This document shows positions 23,185-31,229 of a stretch of DNA of 64,000 nucleotides, piece by piece (the stretch's first letter is position 1; the number at the start of each line of letters is the position of its first letter). This DNA comes from Streptomyces sp. S3(2020) (lineage in GTDB: Bacteria > Actinomycetota > Actinomycetes > Streptomycetales > Streptomycetaceae). The notes below the pieces were generated by a model, which was not told the origin of the DNA, searched no databases, and saw only the letters and a program-made list of their open reading frames with translations. The DNA is taken from assembly GCF_013044505.1 (NCBI RefSeq), contig NZ_JABERD010000011.1, positions 38,558 through 102,557 of the forward strand, given 5' to 3'. A program made the position numbers and the translations under genes.

Positions 23185-24204
23185 TTATCCGGCGAGGGGA
23201 ACACTCATCTCGACCGAGCGCAGTGCCGCGGCGAGCGCCGGATCGTCGCCGACGTCCAGAGCCGTGTCGGTCAGCTTGATGACGTGCTCGTCGCCGTGGG
23301 CGAGGGCACGTTCCATGACCTCTTCGGGGGTGAGCCGGCTCGGAGGTGCGTAGGCGACGGGCTCTTCGGGCGCGTACATCGCGGTGACCGCCGCGGACGC
23401 GCTCCACGCCGCGCGCAGGCTCGGTGCCCACTGCTCGCGGGGCAGTGAATCCAGGGCGCGCAGCACGGCGTTGGGCGCGGTGGCGGCGTGCACGAGCATG
23501 GTGGGTTCGCCGTGGCCGTGGGTGGCGTAGCGGTGGGTCGCGGCGCGCACGAGTTCGGTCAGCCGTGCGCGGGCCGTGTCCGGATCGGTCACCTCGTCCG
23601 CCCACGCGGGCAGCCGGTGCACGGCGGCGAGGCGCTTGCGGAACCCCAGGTGGCCCGGCTCGATCGGGGGTACGGCGTCCAGGGACTCCATGGCGGTCGG
23701 CGCGCCCGGCAGCACGGCGACGCCGGTCACCGGCTGGTGCCGGGCCGCCCAGTACCCCAGCGCGTGGGCGAGTTCGGTGGTCCGGGGCGCGTTCTCACCG
23801 GTCTCCAGGGCGCGTACGGCGTGGCCGACGCGTATCACGGTGTGGGTGGCGCCGCCGTACAGACCGGGCAGCAGGCGCGGCCACCACTCGGCGAGGACGT
23901 CCCGCCACGGGCGCTCGGCGAGGGTTCGGGAGTAGTGGTCGGTCCAGTCCGAGATCCGGCGTGGATCGCCCAGTGCCTCCTGCCAGTTGTCGGCGGTGAC
24001 GGGGGCCACGCGGTCGGGGAAGTCCTCCAGCTTGTCCCGGTAGAGGTCGACCCAGTGGTGCACCGCCCCCGCCTGTCCGTGGGCGGCGAGCGCCTCGACG
24101 ACCATGGGGGCGTGGTTGGACAGCCAGCCGTCGCGTTCGGGGCCGGAGGCGTGGAGGCGTTCCAGGGCTTCTTCGAGCTGTCCGCTCGTGTCGGTGTTGT
24201 CCAT
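23185..24204 (-). CDS. Questin oxidase family protein (DUF4243)
   Basis: A 339-residue mostly helical protein. Histidine-containing stretches SNHAPMVVEALAAHG near residue 30, WWPRLLPGLYGGATHTVIRVGHAVRAL near residue 105 (only the start shown in the family motif), and THGHGEPTMLVHAATAPNAVLRAL near residue 235 match the questin oxidase-like family. Fungal members carry out Baeyer-Villiger-type ring opening of anthraquinones; bacterial members are uncharacterised to my knowledge. It stands alone between the hypothetical gene and the secreted NLP gene. The ATG at 24204 has only a weak ribosome site. The family call is by recalled motif pattern. Confidence 0.7.
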   Translation of the reverse strand: MDNTDTSGQLEEALERLHASGPERDGWLSNHAPMVVEALAAHGQAGAVHHWVDLYRDKLEDFPDRVAPVTADNWQEALGDPRRISDWTDHYSRTLAERPWRDVLAEWWPRLLPGLYGGATHTVIRVGHAVRALETGENAPRTTELAHALGYWAARHQPVTGVAVLPGAPTAMESLDAVPPIEPGHLGFRKRLAAVHRLPAWADEVTDPDTARARLTELVRAATHRYATHGHGEPTMLVHAATAPNAVLRALDSLPREQWAPSLRAAWSASAAVTAMYAPEEPVAYAPPSRLTPEEVMERALAHGDEHVIKLTDTALDVGDDPALAAALRSVEMSVPLAG

Positions 24205-24304
24205 GAGCCGGACGTTATGCCTCGTGCACGGGTGCCGGGATCGGGCGCGGGACGGAAGCCGCGGGGTGCACGGGTCCTAGGTCCCGCGCCCGATGCGCGC
24301 CGGA

Positions 24305-25081
24305 TCAGGCGTTGGGGTCGAAGGAGATCCCCGACGGCTTGGCCTTCGTCAGGTCGGAGGCGAAGTTCGCGTCCTTGAGGGCGAAGTTGGCGCTGCCGAA
24401 GTCGTACGCGACCAGCTTGTCGCGCACGCCCGACGGGTAGCCGTTCCAGCCGACCAGCGGCGGGTACTGCCAGGTGCCCTTGGCGTTCTCCGGCGGCTCG
24501 TCATTGGAGTTGGCCAGCCGGAAGGCGTGGGTGCTGATGCCGTCCTTGTGGTAGACGATCTTCGCGTGGGTGCCGTCGAAGCGGACGCCGGAGGTCGCGG
24601 TCGTCGAGTACGCGCCGTGGGCGGACGTCGACACGTACTGGATCGTGCCGTTCTGCACCCAGATCACGACGTGTTCCCAGTCGTGCCGGTGCCCGCCGAT
24701 GCTGCTGTTCGCCAGGGCCTGGTCCTTCTCGAAGTAGAGGCCGTACATGTAGGCGCACCAGCCGTTGTTGCACTTGTAGCGCGAGTACGAGTTGGTGTTG
24801 TTCAGGTCCGAGAGGTCGTGGCACTCGCCGCTGAGCGAACCCGTCGGGTTCAGACCGCCGTTGACCGTGCCGTCGGGGCCGATCGCGGGCGTGGGGTAGC
24901 AGCCGTCGGTGTCGTAGTCCCAGGCCGGCTGGTAGGTGTACTCGGCCGACTCGGCGTTGGTGGGCAGGGCGGTGGGCGGGGCGGCGAAGGCGGCGCTGGG
25001 GAAGGCGACGACCAGGACGGCGGCGCCGGCCAGGCCGGTGAACCATCTGGCGCGGTGCTTCTTGAACGACGGAGACGACAC
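24305..25081 (-). CDS. Secreted NPP1 family (necrosis-inducing-like) protein
   Basis: A 258-residue secreted protein. The N-terminus has basic residues, a hydrophobic core GLAGAAVLVVAFPSAAFA and a likely cleavage after AFA at residue 33. The heptapeptide GHRHDWE at residues 130-136 is the hallmark of Nep1-like proteins, which bind a metal ion and damage plant plasma membranes by binding sphingolipids. Cysteines C61, C87, C104 and C109 could form disulfides. The GTG at 25081 has AGAGGAGGAC just upstream. In soil actinomycetes the role is unclear; it may act on plants, oomycetes or fungi. The gene has its own upstream region of about 145 bases. Confidence 0.9.
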   Translation of the reverse strand: MSSPSFKKHRARWFTGLAGAAVLVVAFPSAAFAAPPTALPTNAESAEYTYQPAWDYDTDGCYPTPAIGPDGTVNGGLNPTGSLSGECHDLSDLNNTNSYSRYKCNNGWCAYMYGLYFEKDQALANSSIGGHRHDWEHVVIWVQNGTIQYVSTSAHGAYSTTATSGVRFDGTHAKIVYHKDGISTHAFRLANSNDEPPENAKGTWQYPPLVGWNGYPSGVRDKLVAYDFGSANFALKDANFASDLTKAKPSGISFDPNA

Positions 25082-25165
25082 TGCGTCCTCCTCTTGGTGC
25101 GGGCGCAGCCCAACGGCTGTGGGGGAACGGGAGGTTCAGCTTCCCGAGTTTTCATGTCCGCGCCA

Positions 25166-25184
25166 AGAGTCCGTAAGCGACTCT
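25166..25184. promoter_or_regulatory. Small dyad upstream of the NPP1 gene
   Basis: AGAGTC (25166-25171) and GACTCT (25179-25184) are exact reverse complements around a 7-base loop. The dyad lies about 85-100 bases upstream of the NPP1 start, where a regulator could bind. It is also 42 bases past the end of the ligase gene, but it has no T-tract on the ligase side, so I favour an operator over a terminator. Confidence 0.3.
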
Positions 25185-25225
25185 CTGGTAACAACCGTCC
25201 GAACAGTGGGATCTTGTTCGGGATG

Positions 25226-26206
25226 TCAGACGAGGTCGTCCGGAAGGTCGGCCGCCGACTCCTCCGGTGCGAGGTCGGGGCGCAGCCGCAGCCAGGACGG
25301 CTGACGCAGCAGTCCCGCCCGGGTGCGGGTGCTGTAGCGGACCTCGCCGACCAGGCGGGGCAGGACCCAGTGCGCGCCCGCGACCGGCGGCGGGGCGTCG
25401 AAGGGGCACACGTCCGTCGCCGCGGCCCCGAGGAGCGCGGCGAGCCGGGTCCGTTCGGTCTCGCTCCAGCCGGTGCCCACGTTGCCGACGTACCGGAGGC
25501 GTCCGGCGGTTCGCTGTCCGACCAGTACGGCGCCCGGCAGGCCCGTCAGCCGTCCCCTGCCGGGCTGCCAGCCGCCGACGATGACGTCCTCGCTGCGCAT
25601 GTTGCGGATCTTGATCCAGGCGCGGGAGCGCACCCCGGGCTCGTACACCGAGTCGAGCCGCTTGCAGACCAGGCCCTCCAGTCCGTGGTCGAGGGTGGCC
25701 TCCAGCGCCTGTCGACCGTGACCCACGACGGCGCCCGGGGTCGACCAGAACGGTCCGTCCAGGCCCAGTTCCTCCAGCTGTCCGCGCCGTCGGACATAGG
25801 GGAGCGCGGTCAGGGGGTGTCCCGCCAGATGCAGCACGTCGAACAGCGCCAGGTGGACGGGTGCTTCGGCGGCCTTGCGTGCGGCCTTGCCCGGGGAGTG
25901 GGCCAGCCCCATGCGGGACTGGAGCGACTGGAAGTCGGCACGCCCCTGTTCGTCGAGTGCCAGGACCTCGCCGTCCAGCACGGCGGGCAGCGTGCCGAGC
26001 GTGCCGCCGAGTGCCCCCAGTTCGGGATAGGCCGCGGTGATGTCCTCCCCGGAACGGGCGCGCAGCACCACGCTTCCGTCCCCGGCGAGGTACACCACGA
26101 CGCGCTGGCCGTCCTGCTTGGTCTCATAGGCCCAGTGCGCGTCCTGCGCGGCCGACGGCAGGGTGCCCGAGGTGGCGAGCATGGGCGGGATCACGGGGAG
26201 GCTCAC
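25226..26206 (-). CDS. ATP-dependent DNA ligase
   Basis: A 326-residue ligase that would seal DNA nicks using ATP. The adenylated lysine is K30 in YETKQDGQR (motif I). VLDGEVLAL (motif III region), EGLVCKRLDSVYEPG (motif IV) and WIKIR (motif V) follow in order, then an OB-fold with YVGNVGTGWSE. There is no attached primase or nuclease domain, so it is a stand-alone repair ligase of the LigC type rather than a full LigD. No Ku gene is nearby. The GTG at 26206 begins SLPVIPPMLATSG, the usual ligase N-terminus. It sits between unrelated genes and is probably monocistronic. Confidence 0.93.
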   Translation of the reverse strand: MSLPVIPPMLATSGTLPSAAQDAHWAYETKQDGQRVVVYLAGDGSVVLRARSGEDITAAYPELGALGGTLGTLPAVLDGEVLALDEQGRADFQSLQSRMGLAHSPGKAARKAAEAPVHLALFDVLHLAGHPLTALPYVRRRGQLEELGLDGPFWSTPGAVVGHGRQALEATLDHGLEGLVCKRLDSVYEPGVRSRAWIKIRNMRSEDVIVGGWQPGRGRLTGLPGAVLVGQRTAGRLRYVGNVGTGWSETERTRLAALLGAAATDVCPFDAPPPVAGAHWVLPRLVGEVRYSTRTRAGLLRQPSWLRLRPDLAPEESAADLPDDLV

Positions 26207-26300
26207 GGGTCAGTTGTCGACGGGCCCCGGTGCCGGCACGCGCGCGTGAGGGCGGTTTCGCCTGAACGGCGGTGTCCCGGACGGGGGAGGGCCGCACCCC

Positions 26301-27038
26301 TCAGATGATCCCGCCGTTGGCCCGCAGCACCTGTCCGTTGACCCAGTGCCCGCCCGGACCGGCCAGGAAGGAGACCACGGAGGCGATGTCCTGCGGTGTC
26401 CCGAGGCGCTCCAGCGGCGGCTGGGCGGCCAGCCGGGCGACGGTCTCCTCGTCCTTGCCGTCGAGGAAGAGGTCGGTGGCGGTCGGGCCGGGCGCGACCA
26501 CGTTGACGGTCACGTCACGGCCCCGCAGCTCCCGGGCGAGGACCAGCGTCAGCGCCTCGACCGCCCCCTTGCTCGCGGCGTACGCGCCGTAGGTCGGGAA
26601 GGCGAGGCCGACGACCGAGCTGGAGAAGTTCACCAGCGCCCCGCCCGGGCGCAGCCGGCGGGCGGCCTGCTGGCCGACGGCGAACGTGCCGCGGATGTTG
26701 GTGCGGTACAGGGCGTCGAGCTCGTCGAGATCGAGTTCCGCGACCGGCGACAGCAGCATCCGCCCCGCCGCGTGCACCACGACGTCCACCCCGCCGTACG
26801 TCGCCTCCGTCAGGTCGAACAGGGCGGCCACCTCGGCCTCGTCGCCGACGTCCGCGCGGGCGGCGCGGGCGGAGCCTCCGGTGGCCTCGATGTCGCGCAC
26901 GGCCTCGTCGGCCGCGTCCTTGTTGCCCGCGTACCCGACGACGACGGCGAAACCGTCGGCGGCCAGCCGCTGGGCGACCTGGCGTCCGATGCCGCGCGAT
27001 CCTCCGGTGACGATCGCGACGCGCTGCTGTGTGGTCAT
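26301..27038 (-). CDS. SDR family oxidoreductase
   Basis: A 245-residue short-chain dehydrogenase/reductase with the classical fold. The cofactor motif is TGGSRGIG at residues 11-18; the NNAG position reads VHAAG. The active site shows the Ser in NFSSSV and YGAYAASKG for the Tyr and Lys. It probably uses NADP(H); the substrate is unknown. The ATG at 27038 has GAGGAGCGGAC directly upstream; an earlier in-frame start at 27074 would lie in the operator region. It is divergent from a TetR gene and probably its main target. Confidence 0.92.
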   Translation of the reverse strand: MTTQQRVAIVTGGSRGIGRQVAQRLAADGFAVVVGYAGNKDAADEAVRDIEATGGSARAARADVGDEAEVAALFDLTEATYGGVDVVVHAAGRMLLSPVAELDLDELDALYRTNIRGTFAVGQQAARRLRPGGALVNFSSSVVGLAFPTYGAYAASKGAVEALTLVLARELRGRDVTVNVVAPGPTATDLFLDGKDEETVARLAAQPPLERLGTPQDIASVVSFLAGPGGHWVNGQVLRANGGII

Positions 27039-27050
27039 GTCCGCTCCTCG

Positions 27051-27089
27051 TGTTAGCGACGCTACGTGCATCACGTAACGACGATAACA
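27051..27089. promoter_or_regulatory. Large imperfect dyad between SDR and TetR genes
   Basis: A 17-base arm at 27051-27067 and its near reverse complement at 27073-27089 (14 of 17 positions match) flank a 5-base centre. Each arm begins or ends with TGTTA/TAACA and contains CG steps. It lies 13 bases upstream of the SDR ATG and would cover the SDR promoter. This fits an operator for a TetR dimer pair. Confidence 0.7.
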
Positions 27090-27094
27090 CAGTT

Positions 27095-27134
27095 CCGTAG
27101 CGTTGGTATTCCCCGGCTCGTATCAGCGCTACGA
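27095..27134. promoter_or_regulatory. Two further CGCTACG-type sites before the TetR gene
   Basis: The motif CGCTACG, present in the left arm of the neighbouring dyad, recurs at 27095-27109 (minus strand, ATACCAACGCTACGG) and at 27120-27134 (plus strand, GTATCAGCGCTACGA). Each is preceded by a degenerate half-site with TA-C. The second copy lies about 20 bases upstream of the TetR ATG. They look like additional or weaker binding sites for the same regulator. Confidence 0.45.
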
Positions 27135-27152
27135 ATGTCGTACCGTGCAGCC

Positions 27153-27833
27153 ATGGACGCGAGGGAAAAGATCCTGGAAGCCGCCGCGGAACTGCTGGCC
27201 GCGGCCCCGGCCGCCGATGTCTCCACCCGTGCCGTGTGCGAGGCGGCCGGCGTGGGCGCGCCGATGCTCTACCGGCTGTTCGGCGACAAGGCGGGGCTGC
27301 TCGCCGCCGTGGTGGACCGGGGATTCGAGCAGTACCTCGCCTCCAAGCGCGCGGCCCGGCCCGGCGAGGATCCCGTCGCGGACCTGAAGAGCGGCTGGGA
27401 CAACCACCTGCGGTTCGCGCTGGATCACCCCCATCACTACCGCCTGATGTATTCGCCCGAACTCACGGTCCCGCCCGCCGCCGTGAGCGAGGCGCACGCC
27501 CTGCTGCACGCGATCCTCGAACGCTGTGCGGCGGCCGGCCGGCTCACCGTCCCGCCCGCCCTCGCCACGCAGATCATCATGTCCGCCAACGTCGGCGCGG
27601 CCCTGTCGATGCTCACCAGGCCGGAGCAGTACCCCGATCCGGGATTCGCGGCCCGGTCGCGGGACGCGGTGATCGACTCCCTGACACGCCCGGCCGACGC
27701 CGCGGAGGGGGACGGGGTTCCCGTCGCGGCCGCCACCCTCGCGGCCCGGCTGCGCGCGGAGCCGCGTGAGTTGTTCACCGCGGCCGAGTCCGGCCTGTTG
27801 CAGCAGTGGCTGGAGACGCTCGCCGGGAACTGA
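27153..27833 (+). CDS. TetR/AcrR family transcriptional regulator
   Basis: A 226-residue one-component repressor. The helix-turn-helix is in the first 55 residues: KILEAAAELLAAAPAADVSTRAV, in outline, then AAGVGAPMLYRLFGDKAGLLAAVV. The C-terminal ligand-binding part starts near residue 60 and includes HYRLMYSPELTVPPAAV, typical of the TetR_C_33-like group. The ATG at 27153 follows three operator-like sites. It is divergent from the SDR gene, which it probably represses along with itself; an SDR substrate or product is the likely inducer. Its 3' end stops four bases from that of the convergent response regulator gene. Confidence 0.9.
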   Translation: MDAREKILEAAAELLAAAPAADVSTRAVCEAAGVGAPMLYRLFGDKAGLLAAVVDRGFEQYLASKRAARPGEDPVADLKSGWDNHLRFALDHPHHYRLMYSPELTVPPAAVSEAHALLHAILERCAAAGRLTVPPALATQIIMSANVGAALSMLTRPEQYPDPGFAARSRDAVIDSLTRPADAAEGDGVPVAAATLAARLRAEPRELFTAAESGLLQQWLETLAGN

Positions 27834-27837
27834 CCCG

Positions 27838-28506
27838 TCAGGGCGCCTGTACGAGCCCCGACTGGTAGGCGATGACGACGAGTTGGGCGCGGTCCCGGGC
27901 ACCCAGCTTCGTCATGGCCCGGTGCACATGCGTGCGCACCGTGAGCGGGCTGACGAAGAGCTTCTGGGCGATCTCCTCGTTGGAGTGGCCCTCGGCCACC
28001 CATGCCATCACCTCACGCTCCCGCGCGGTCAGCGCGACGAGGTCCCCCGGCACCGCGAGGCGGCCGCCCAGCGCGGGCGCGGCCAGGAAGCGGGTGATCA
28101 CCGCGCGGGTGGCCGCGGGGGACAGGAGGGACTCGCCCGCCGCCACGGTCCGCACCCCGGCCAGCAGCACGTCGGCGGTGACGTCCTTGCCGAGGAAGCC
28201 GCTCGCCCCGGCCCGCAGCGCCTGGGCGACGTACTCGTCGATCTCGAACGTGGTCAGGATCAGCACCCGGGTGTCGGCCAGGTCCGGGTCGGCGCAGAGG
28301 GCGGACGTGGCGGCCAGACCGTCGGTGCCCGGCATCCGGATGTCCATCAGGACGAGGTCCGGGCGGTGGATGCGGGCCAGGGAGACGGCCTCGGCGCCGT
28401 CGGCCGCCTCGGCGACCACCTCCATGTCCTCGCAGGAGTCGATCAGGATCCGGAAGGTGGCCCGCAGCAGGGCCTGGTCGTCGGCGAGCAGTACGCGGAT
28501 GGTCAT
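27838..28506 (-). CDS. LuxR/NarL-type response regulator
   Basis: A 222-residue response regulator. The receiver has the acidic pair D9-D10, the phosphorylation site D55 in LVLMDIRMPG and a conserved Lys in FLGKD. The C-terminal LuxR helix-turn-helix is LTAREREVMAWVAEGHSNEEIAQ with VSPLTVRTHVHRAMTKLG. Its ATG overlaps the stop of the upstream histidine kinase in ATGA, so the pair is co-translated. Streptomyces has dozens of such pairs; the target genes and signal are unknown. Confidence 0.94.
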   Translation of the reverse strand: MTIRVLLADDQALLRATFRILIDSCEDMEVVAEAADGAEAVSLARIHRPDLVLMDIRMPGTDGLAATSALCADPDLADTRVLILTTFEIDEYVAQALRAGASGFLGKDVTADVLLAGVRTVAAGESLLSPAATRAVITRFLAAPALGGRLAVPGDLVALTAREREVMAWVAEGHSNEEIAQKLFVSPLTVRTHVHRAMTKLGARDRAQLVVIAYQSGLVQAP

Positions 28507-29708
28507 GGGTTCCGTTCTTCCGGTTCCGGAGCGATGGGGTACAGCGGCAGCCGGGTCGTCACCTCGAAGCCGCCCTCGGCGCGGTGCCCGGCCTTGAGCG
28601 CGCCGCCCATGGACCGGGCCCGCTCCCGCATGCCGATCAGACCGAATCCCTGCCCGGGCTCCGCGTCGGCGGTGGTCGAGGTCCCGTCGTCGGTCACGCT
28701 GATCGTCAGATGGTCGGTGGCGTACCGCAGGCGCACCCAAGCCGCCTCGGCCGCCGCGTGCTTGGTGACGTTGGTCAGCGCCTCCTGCACGATGCGGTAC
28801 GCCGTCAGGTCCACACCCGGCGACAAGGGGTGGGGCATGCCCTCCGTGTCGACCCGGACAGTGAGGCCGGCCGACTCGAACGAGGCGGTGAGTTCGTCGA
28901 GCCGGCCGAGTCCCGGGCTGGGGGCGAGAGGTGCGTCGGGGTCGTCGGCCGCGCGCAGCAGACCCACGGTGGCCTTCATCTCGCGCAGCGCCGCCGAGGT
29001 CGTACCGGCCAGGTCGGTGAGGATCCGGCGCACCTGCTCGGGATGGGTGCGCGACAGGTGCGCGGCCGTGCCCGCCTGGGCGTTGGCCAGGGCGAGATGG
29101 TGGGCGACGACGTCGTGCAGTTCCCGGGCGATGCGCATGCGCTCCTCGGCGACGCGATGCCGTGCCTCCTCCTCCCGGCCGCGTTCGGCGTACTCGGCGC
29201 GGGCCTGCACCGCCTCCACGTAGGCCCCGCGGAAGCGCACCGCGTTGCCGGTGGCGACCGGCAGCAGCAGCCAGGCGGCGGGACCGAGCGTCTTCAGGGG
29301 CCAGGGATGCGCGACGGGATCGGCGACGTAGCCCGTCGTGATCAGCAGGGCGAGCGCGGCGAGGAAGGCCCAGCGGGTGGTGCGGCGGTCGGTGTGCAGG
29401 GCCAGCCGGTACAGGGCGAGCATGAGCGGGGCCATCAGGAGCGGGGTGAGCAGCATGCCCAGCGCGCCGGCGGCGGCGGTGCACAGTGCCGTCACCGTGA
29501 CGACGGTCCGGGGGCGGGTGCGCTGCCAGAACAGGGAGCCGCAGGCGACGGCGGCGAGGGCGATCGTGGGTCCCACGGGGTCCGGCTGCCGCACGCGCGG
29601 GAAATTGATCTCGCTGCCGAACAGGAAGCACGCGAACAGCAGCGCCGCCGTCATGGTGTCGACGGTGCGGGCGTGGTCGTCCGCGTAACGCTGCCAGGGG
29701 TTGCTCAT
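28503..29708 (-). CDS. Sensor histidine kinase, HisKA_3 type
   Basis: A 401-residue membrane kinase. The first 160 residues carry several hydrophobic segments (TAALLFACFLFG, IALAAVACGSLFW, VVTVTALCTAAAGALGMLL, AFLAALALLITTGYV) with almost no extracellular loop, so it probably senses something in or at the membrane. The dimerisation/phosphoacceptor motif is ARELHDVVAHHLALA near residue 205 and the ATPase domain has EALTNVTKHA and GQGFGLIGMRER. The ATG at 29708 has CGGAG upstream. It forms a two-component pair with the overlapping response regulator gene. Confidence 0.93.
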   Translation of the reverse strand: MSNPWQRYADDHARTVDTMTAALLFACFLFGSEINFPRVRQPDPVGPTIALAAVACGSLFWQRTRPRTVVTVTALCTAAAGALGMLLTPLLMAPLMLALYRLALHTDRRTTRWAFLAALALLITTGYVADPVAHPWPLKTLGPAAWLLLPVATGNAVRFRGAYVEAVQARAEYAERGREEEARHRVAEERMRIARELHDVVAHHLALANAQAGTAAHLSRTHPEQVRRILTDLAGTTSAALREMKATVGLLRAADDPDAPLAPSPGLGRLDELTASFESAGLTVRVDTEGMPHPLSPGVDLTAYRIVQEALTNVTKHAAAEAAWVRLRYATDHLTISVTDDGTSTTADAEPGQGFGLIGMRERARSMGGALKAGHRAEGGFEVTTRLPLYPIAPEPEERNP

Positions 29709-30008
29709 CGCTGTTCTCCGGTCGGTGCCTGAGGACATGGTCGGTGCCGCCCGCCGGGAGCGACGGCGGGGCCGCCCCTGTCCGGCTCCACGAACCGCCC
29801 CAGGTTTCCTGGTGAGAGCCCTTCCTGTCGTCGTGCGCCTGCTGACAATCACGGCTACTCGCTGCGCAGTACGCGCGGCCCTGTGCGTCATCCCCGGGCA
29901 CGAGCGCGGGCGGCCGGAGTTCGACGATCTTAAGTCAACTGCTTGACTTGGTTGGATCTCCGGGATTGCCTGACCGTGCGGCAATGGCGCCGGACCGGAG
30001 GAGGGCCC
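29709..30008. promoter_or_regulatory. Divergent intergenic region, kinase / P450
   Basis: This 300-base region holds the promoters of the leftward histidine kinase gene and the rightward P450 gene. A perfect dyad AAGTCAA-CTGC-TTGACTT lies at 29932-29949, about 60 bases before the P450 start; its right half TTGACT could double as a -35 element, though no good -10 follows. I see no further gene in it. Confidence 0.5.
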
Positions 30009-31229
30009 ATGTCCCGGAGCGACGAGAAGCAGGCGCTGACCTATCCGATGTACGGCGGATCGGCCCTGGAGCCGCCCGCCGAGTGGGAACTGCTCCGCAA
30101 GGAGTGCCCCGTGGCCCGGGTGACACTGCCCAGCGGGGACGAGGCGGTCCTGCTGACCCGCTACGACGACGTCCGTCAGGTCCTCTCAGACCCCCGGTTC
30201 GCCGCGGTGCTGGACTCCGAGGGCGCCGCCCGCATCGCCGACGACGAGACGGGCGGCGTCTTCAGCACCGACATGGCCCGGTTCCTCCCGCAGCAGGGCG
30301 AACCCCACCGGCGCTGGCGGCGGATGGTCGGCCAGTGGTTCACCGTCACCCGCATGGCCGGGCTGCGGCCGGGGATCGAGGCGATGGCCGAACGTCTCGT
30401 CGACGAGATGGTGGCGCACGGCGGGCCCGCGGACCTGAGGGCCCACCTGGCCTTCCCGCTGCCGGTATGGGTGATCTGCGGCCTGCTCGGCGTCCCCGAA
30501 GCGGACCGCGACCGGTTCACCCACTGGTCCGACGCCCTGCTCAACCTGACCCGGTACACCCAGGAGGAGGTCGACACCGCGCAGGACGACTACGTCGACT
30601 ACATGGCCGCCCACGTCGTCGCCAAGCGGGAGGCGCCGGGCGACGACCTGCTCGGCGCACTCGTCGAGGCCGTGGAGCCCGACGGCTACCGGATGTCCGA
30701 GCGGGAGCTCGTCTACACCGGCCAGTCCCTGCTGATCGCCGGGCACGAGACCACCGCGAACATGATCGGGAAGACGGTCGCCCTGCTGCTCGCCGACCGC
30801 CGACGCTGGGAGCGGCTGCTCGCCGACCCGTCCCTGGTGCGGCCGGCCGTCGAGGAGGCGCTCAGGGTCGACGCCGACCCCGGCATCGGCATACCGCGCT
30901 ATCTCACCGAGGAGACCGAGGTCGGCGACAGCGTCCTGCCGGCCGGTACGACCGTGCTGTGCAGCATGGGGGCGGCCAACCGGGACGAGAGCATCTTCGA
31001 CGCGGCCGACGAGATGAGGCTCGACCGGCAGCCCAACACGCATCTCGCCTTCGGGGTCGGACCGCACTCCTGTCTCGGCCAGGCGCTGGCCCGTGTCGAG
31101 CTCCAGACCGTCCTCGACGTGCTGTTGCGTAGGCTTCCGTCCTTGGAACTCGCCGTAGCGGCGGAGGAGCTGCGACGGCTCGAGGGGCTGGCCGTCGGAG
31201 GGCTGAGGGAAGTCCCGGTGCGATGGTGA
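30009..31229 (+). CDS. Cytochrome P450
   Basis: A 406-residue soluble bacterial P450 monooxygenase. The oxygen-binding I-helix motif is AGHETTAN near residue 245, the K-helix ExxR is in VEEALR, and the heme-ligand loop is FGVGPHSCLGQALAR near residue 350, with the Cys as thiolate ligand. It would insert one oxygen atom into an organic substrate using electrons from a ferredoxin. The ATG at 30009 has GGAGG directly upstream; earlier in-frame GTG/TTG codons lie in the operator region. The next gene, a TetR regulator, overlaps its 3' end by seven bases, so the two form an operon. Confidence 0.93.
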   Translation: MSRSDEKQALTYPMYGGSALEPPAEWELLRKECPVARVTLPSGDEAVLLTRYDDVRQVLSDPRFAAVLDSEGAARIADDETGGVFSTDMARFLPQQGEPHRRWRRMVGQWFTVTRMAGLRPGIEAMAERLVDEMVAHGGPADLRAHLAFPLPVWVICGLLGVPEADRDRFTHWSDALLNLTRYTQEEVDTAQDDYVDYMAAHVVAKREAPGDDLLGALVEAVEPDGYRMSERELVYTGQSLLIAGHETTANMIGKTVALLLADRRRWERLLADPSLVRPAVEEALRVDADPGIGIPRYLTEETEVGDSVLPAGTTVLCSMGAANRDESIFDAADEMRLDRQPNTHLAFGVGPHSCLGQALARVELQTVLDVLLRRLPSLELAVAAEELRRLEGLAVGGLREVPVRW

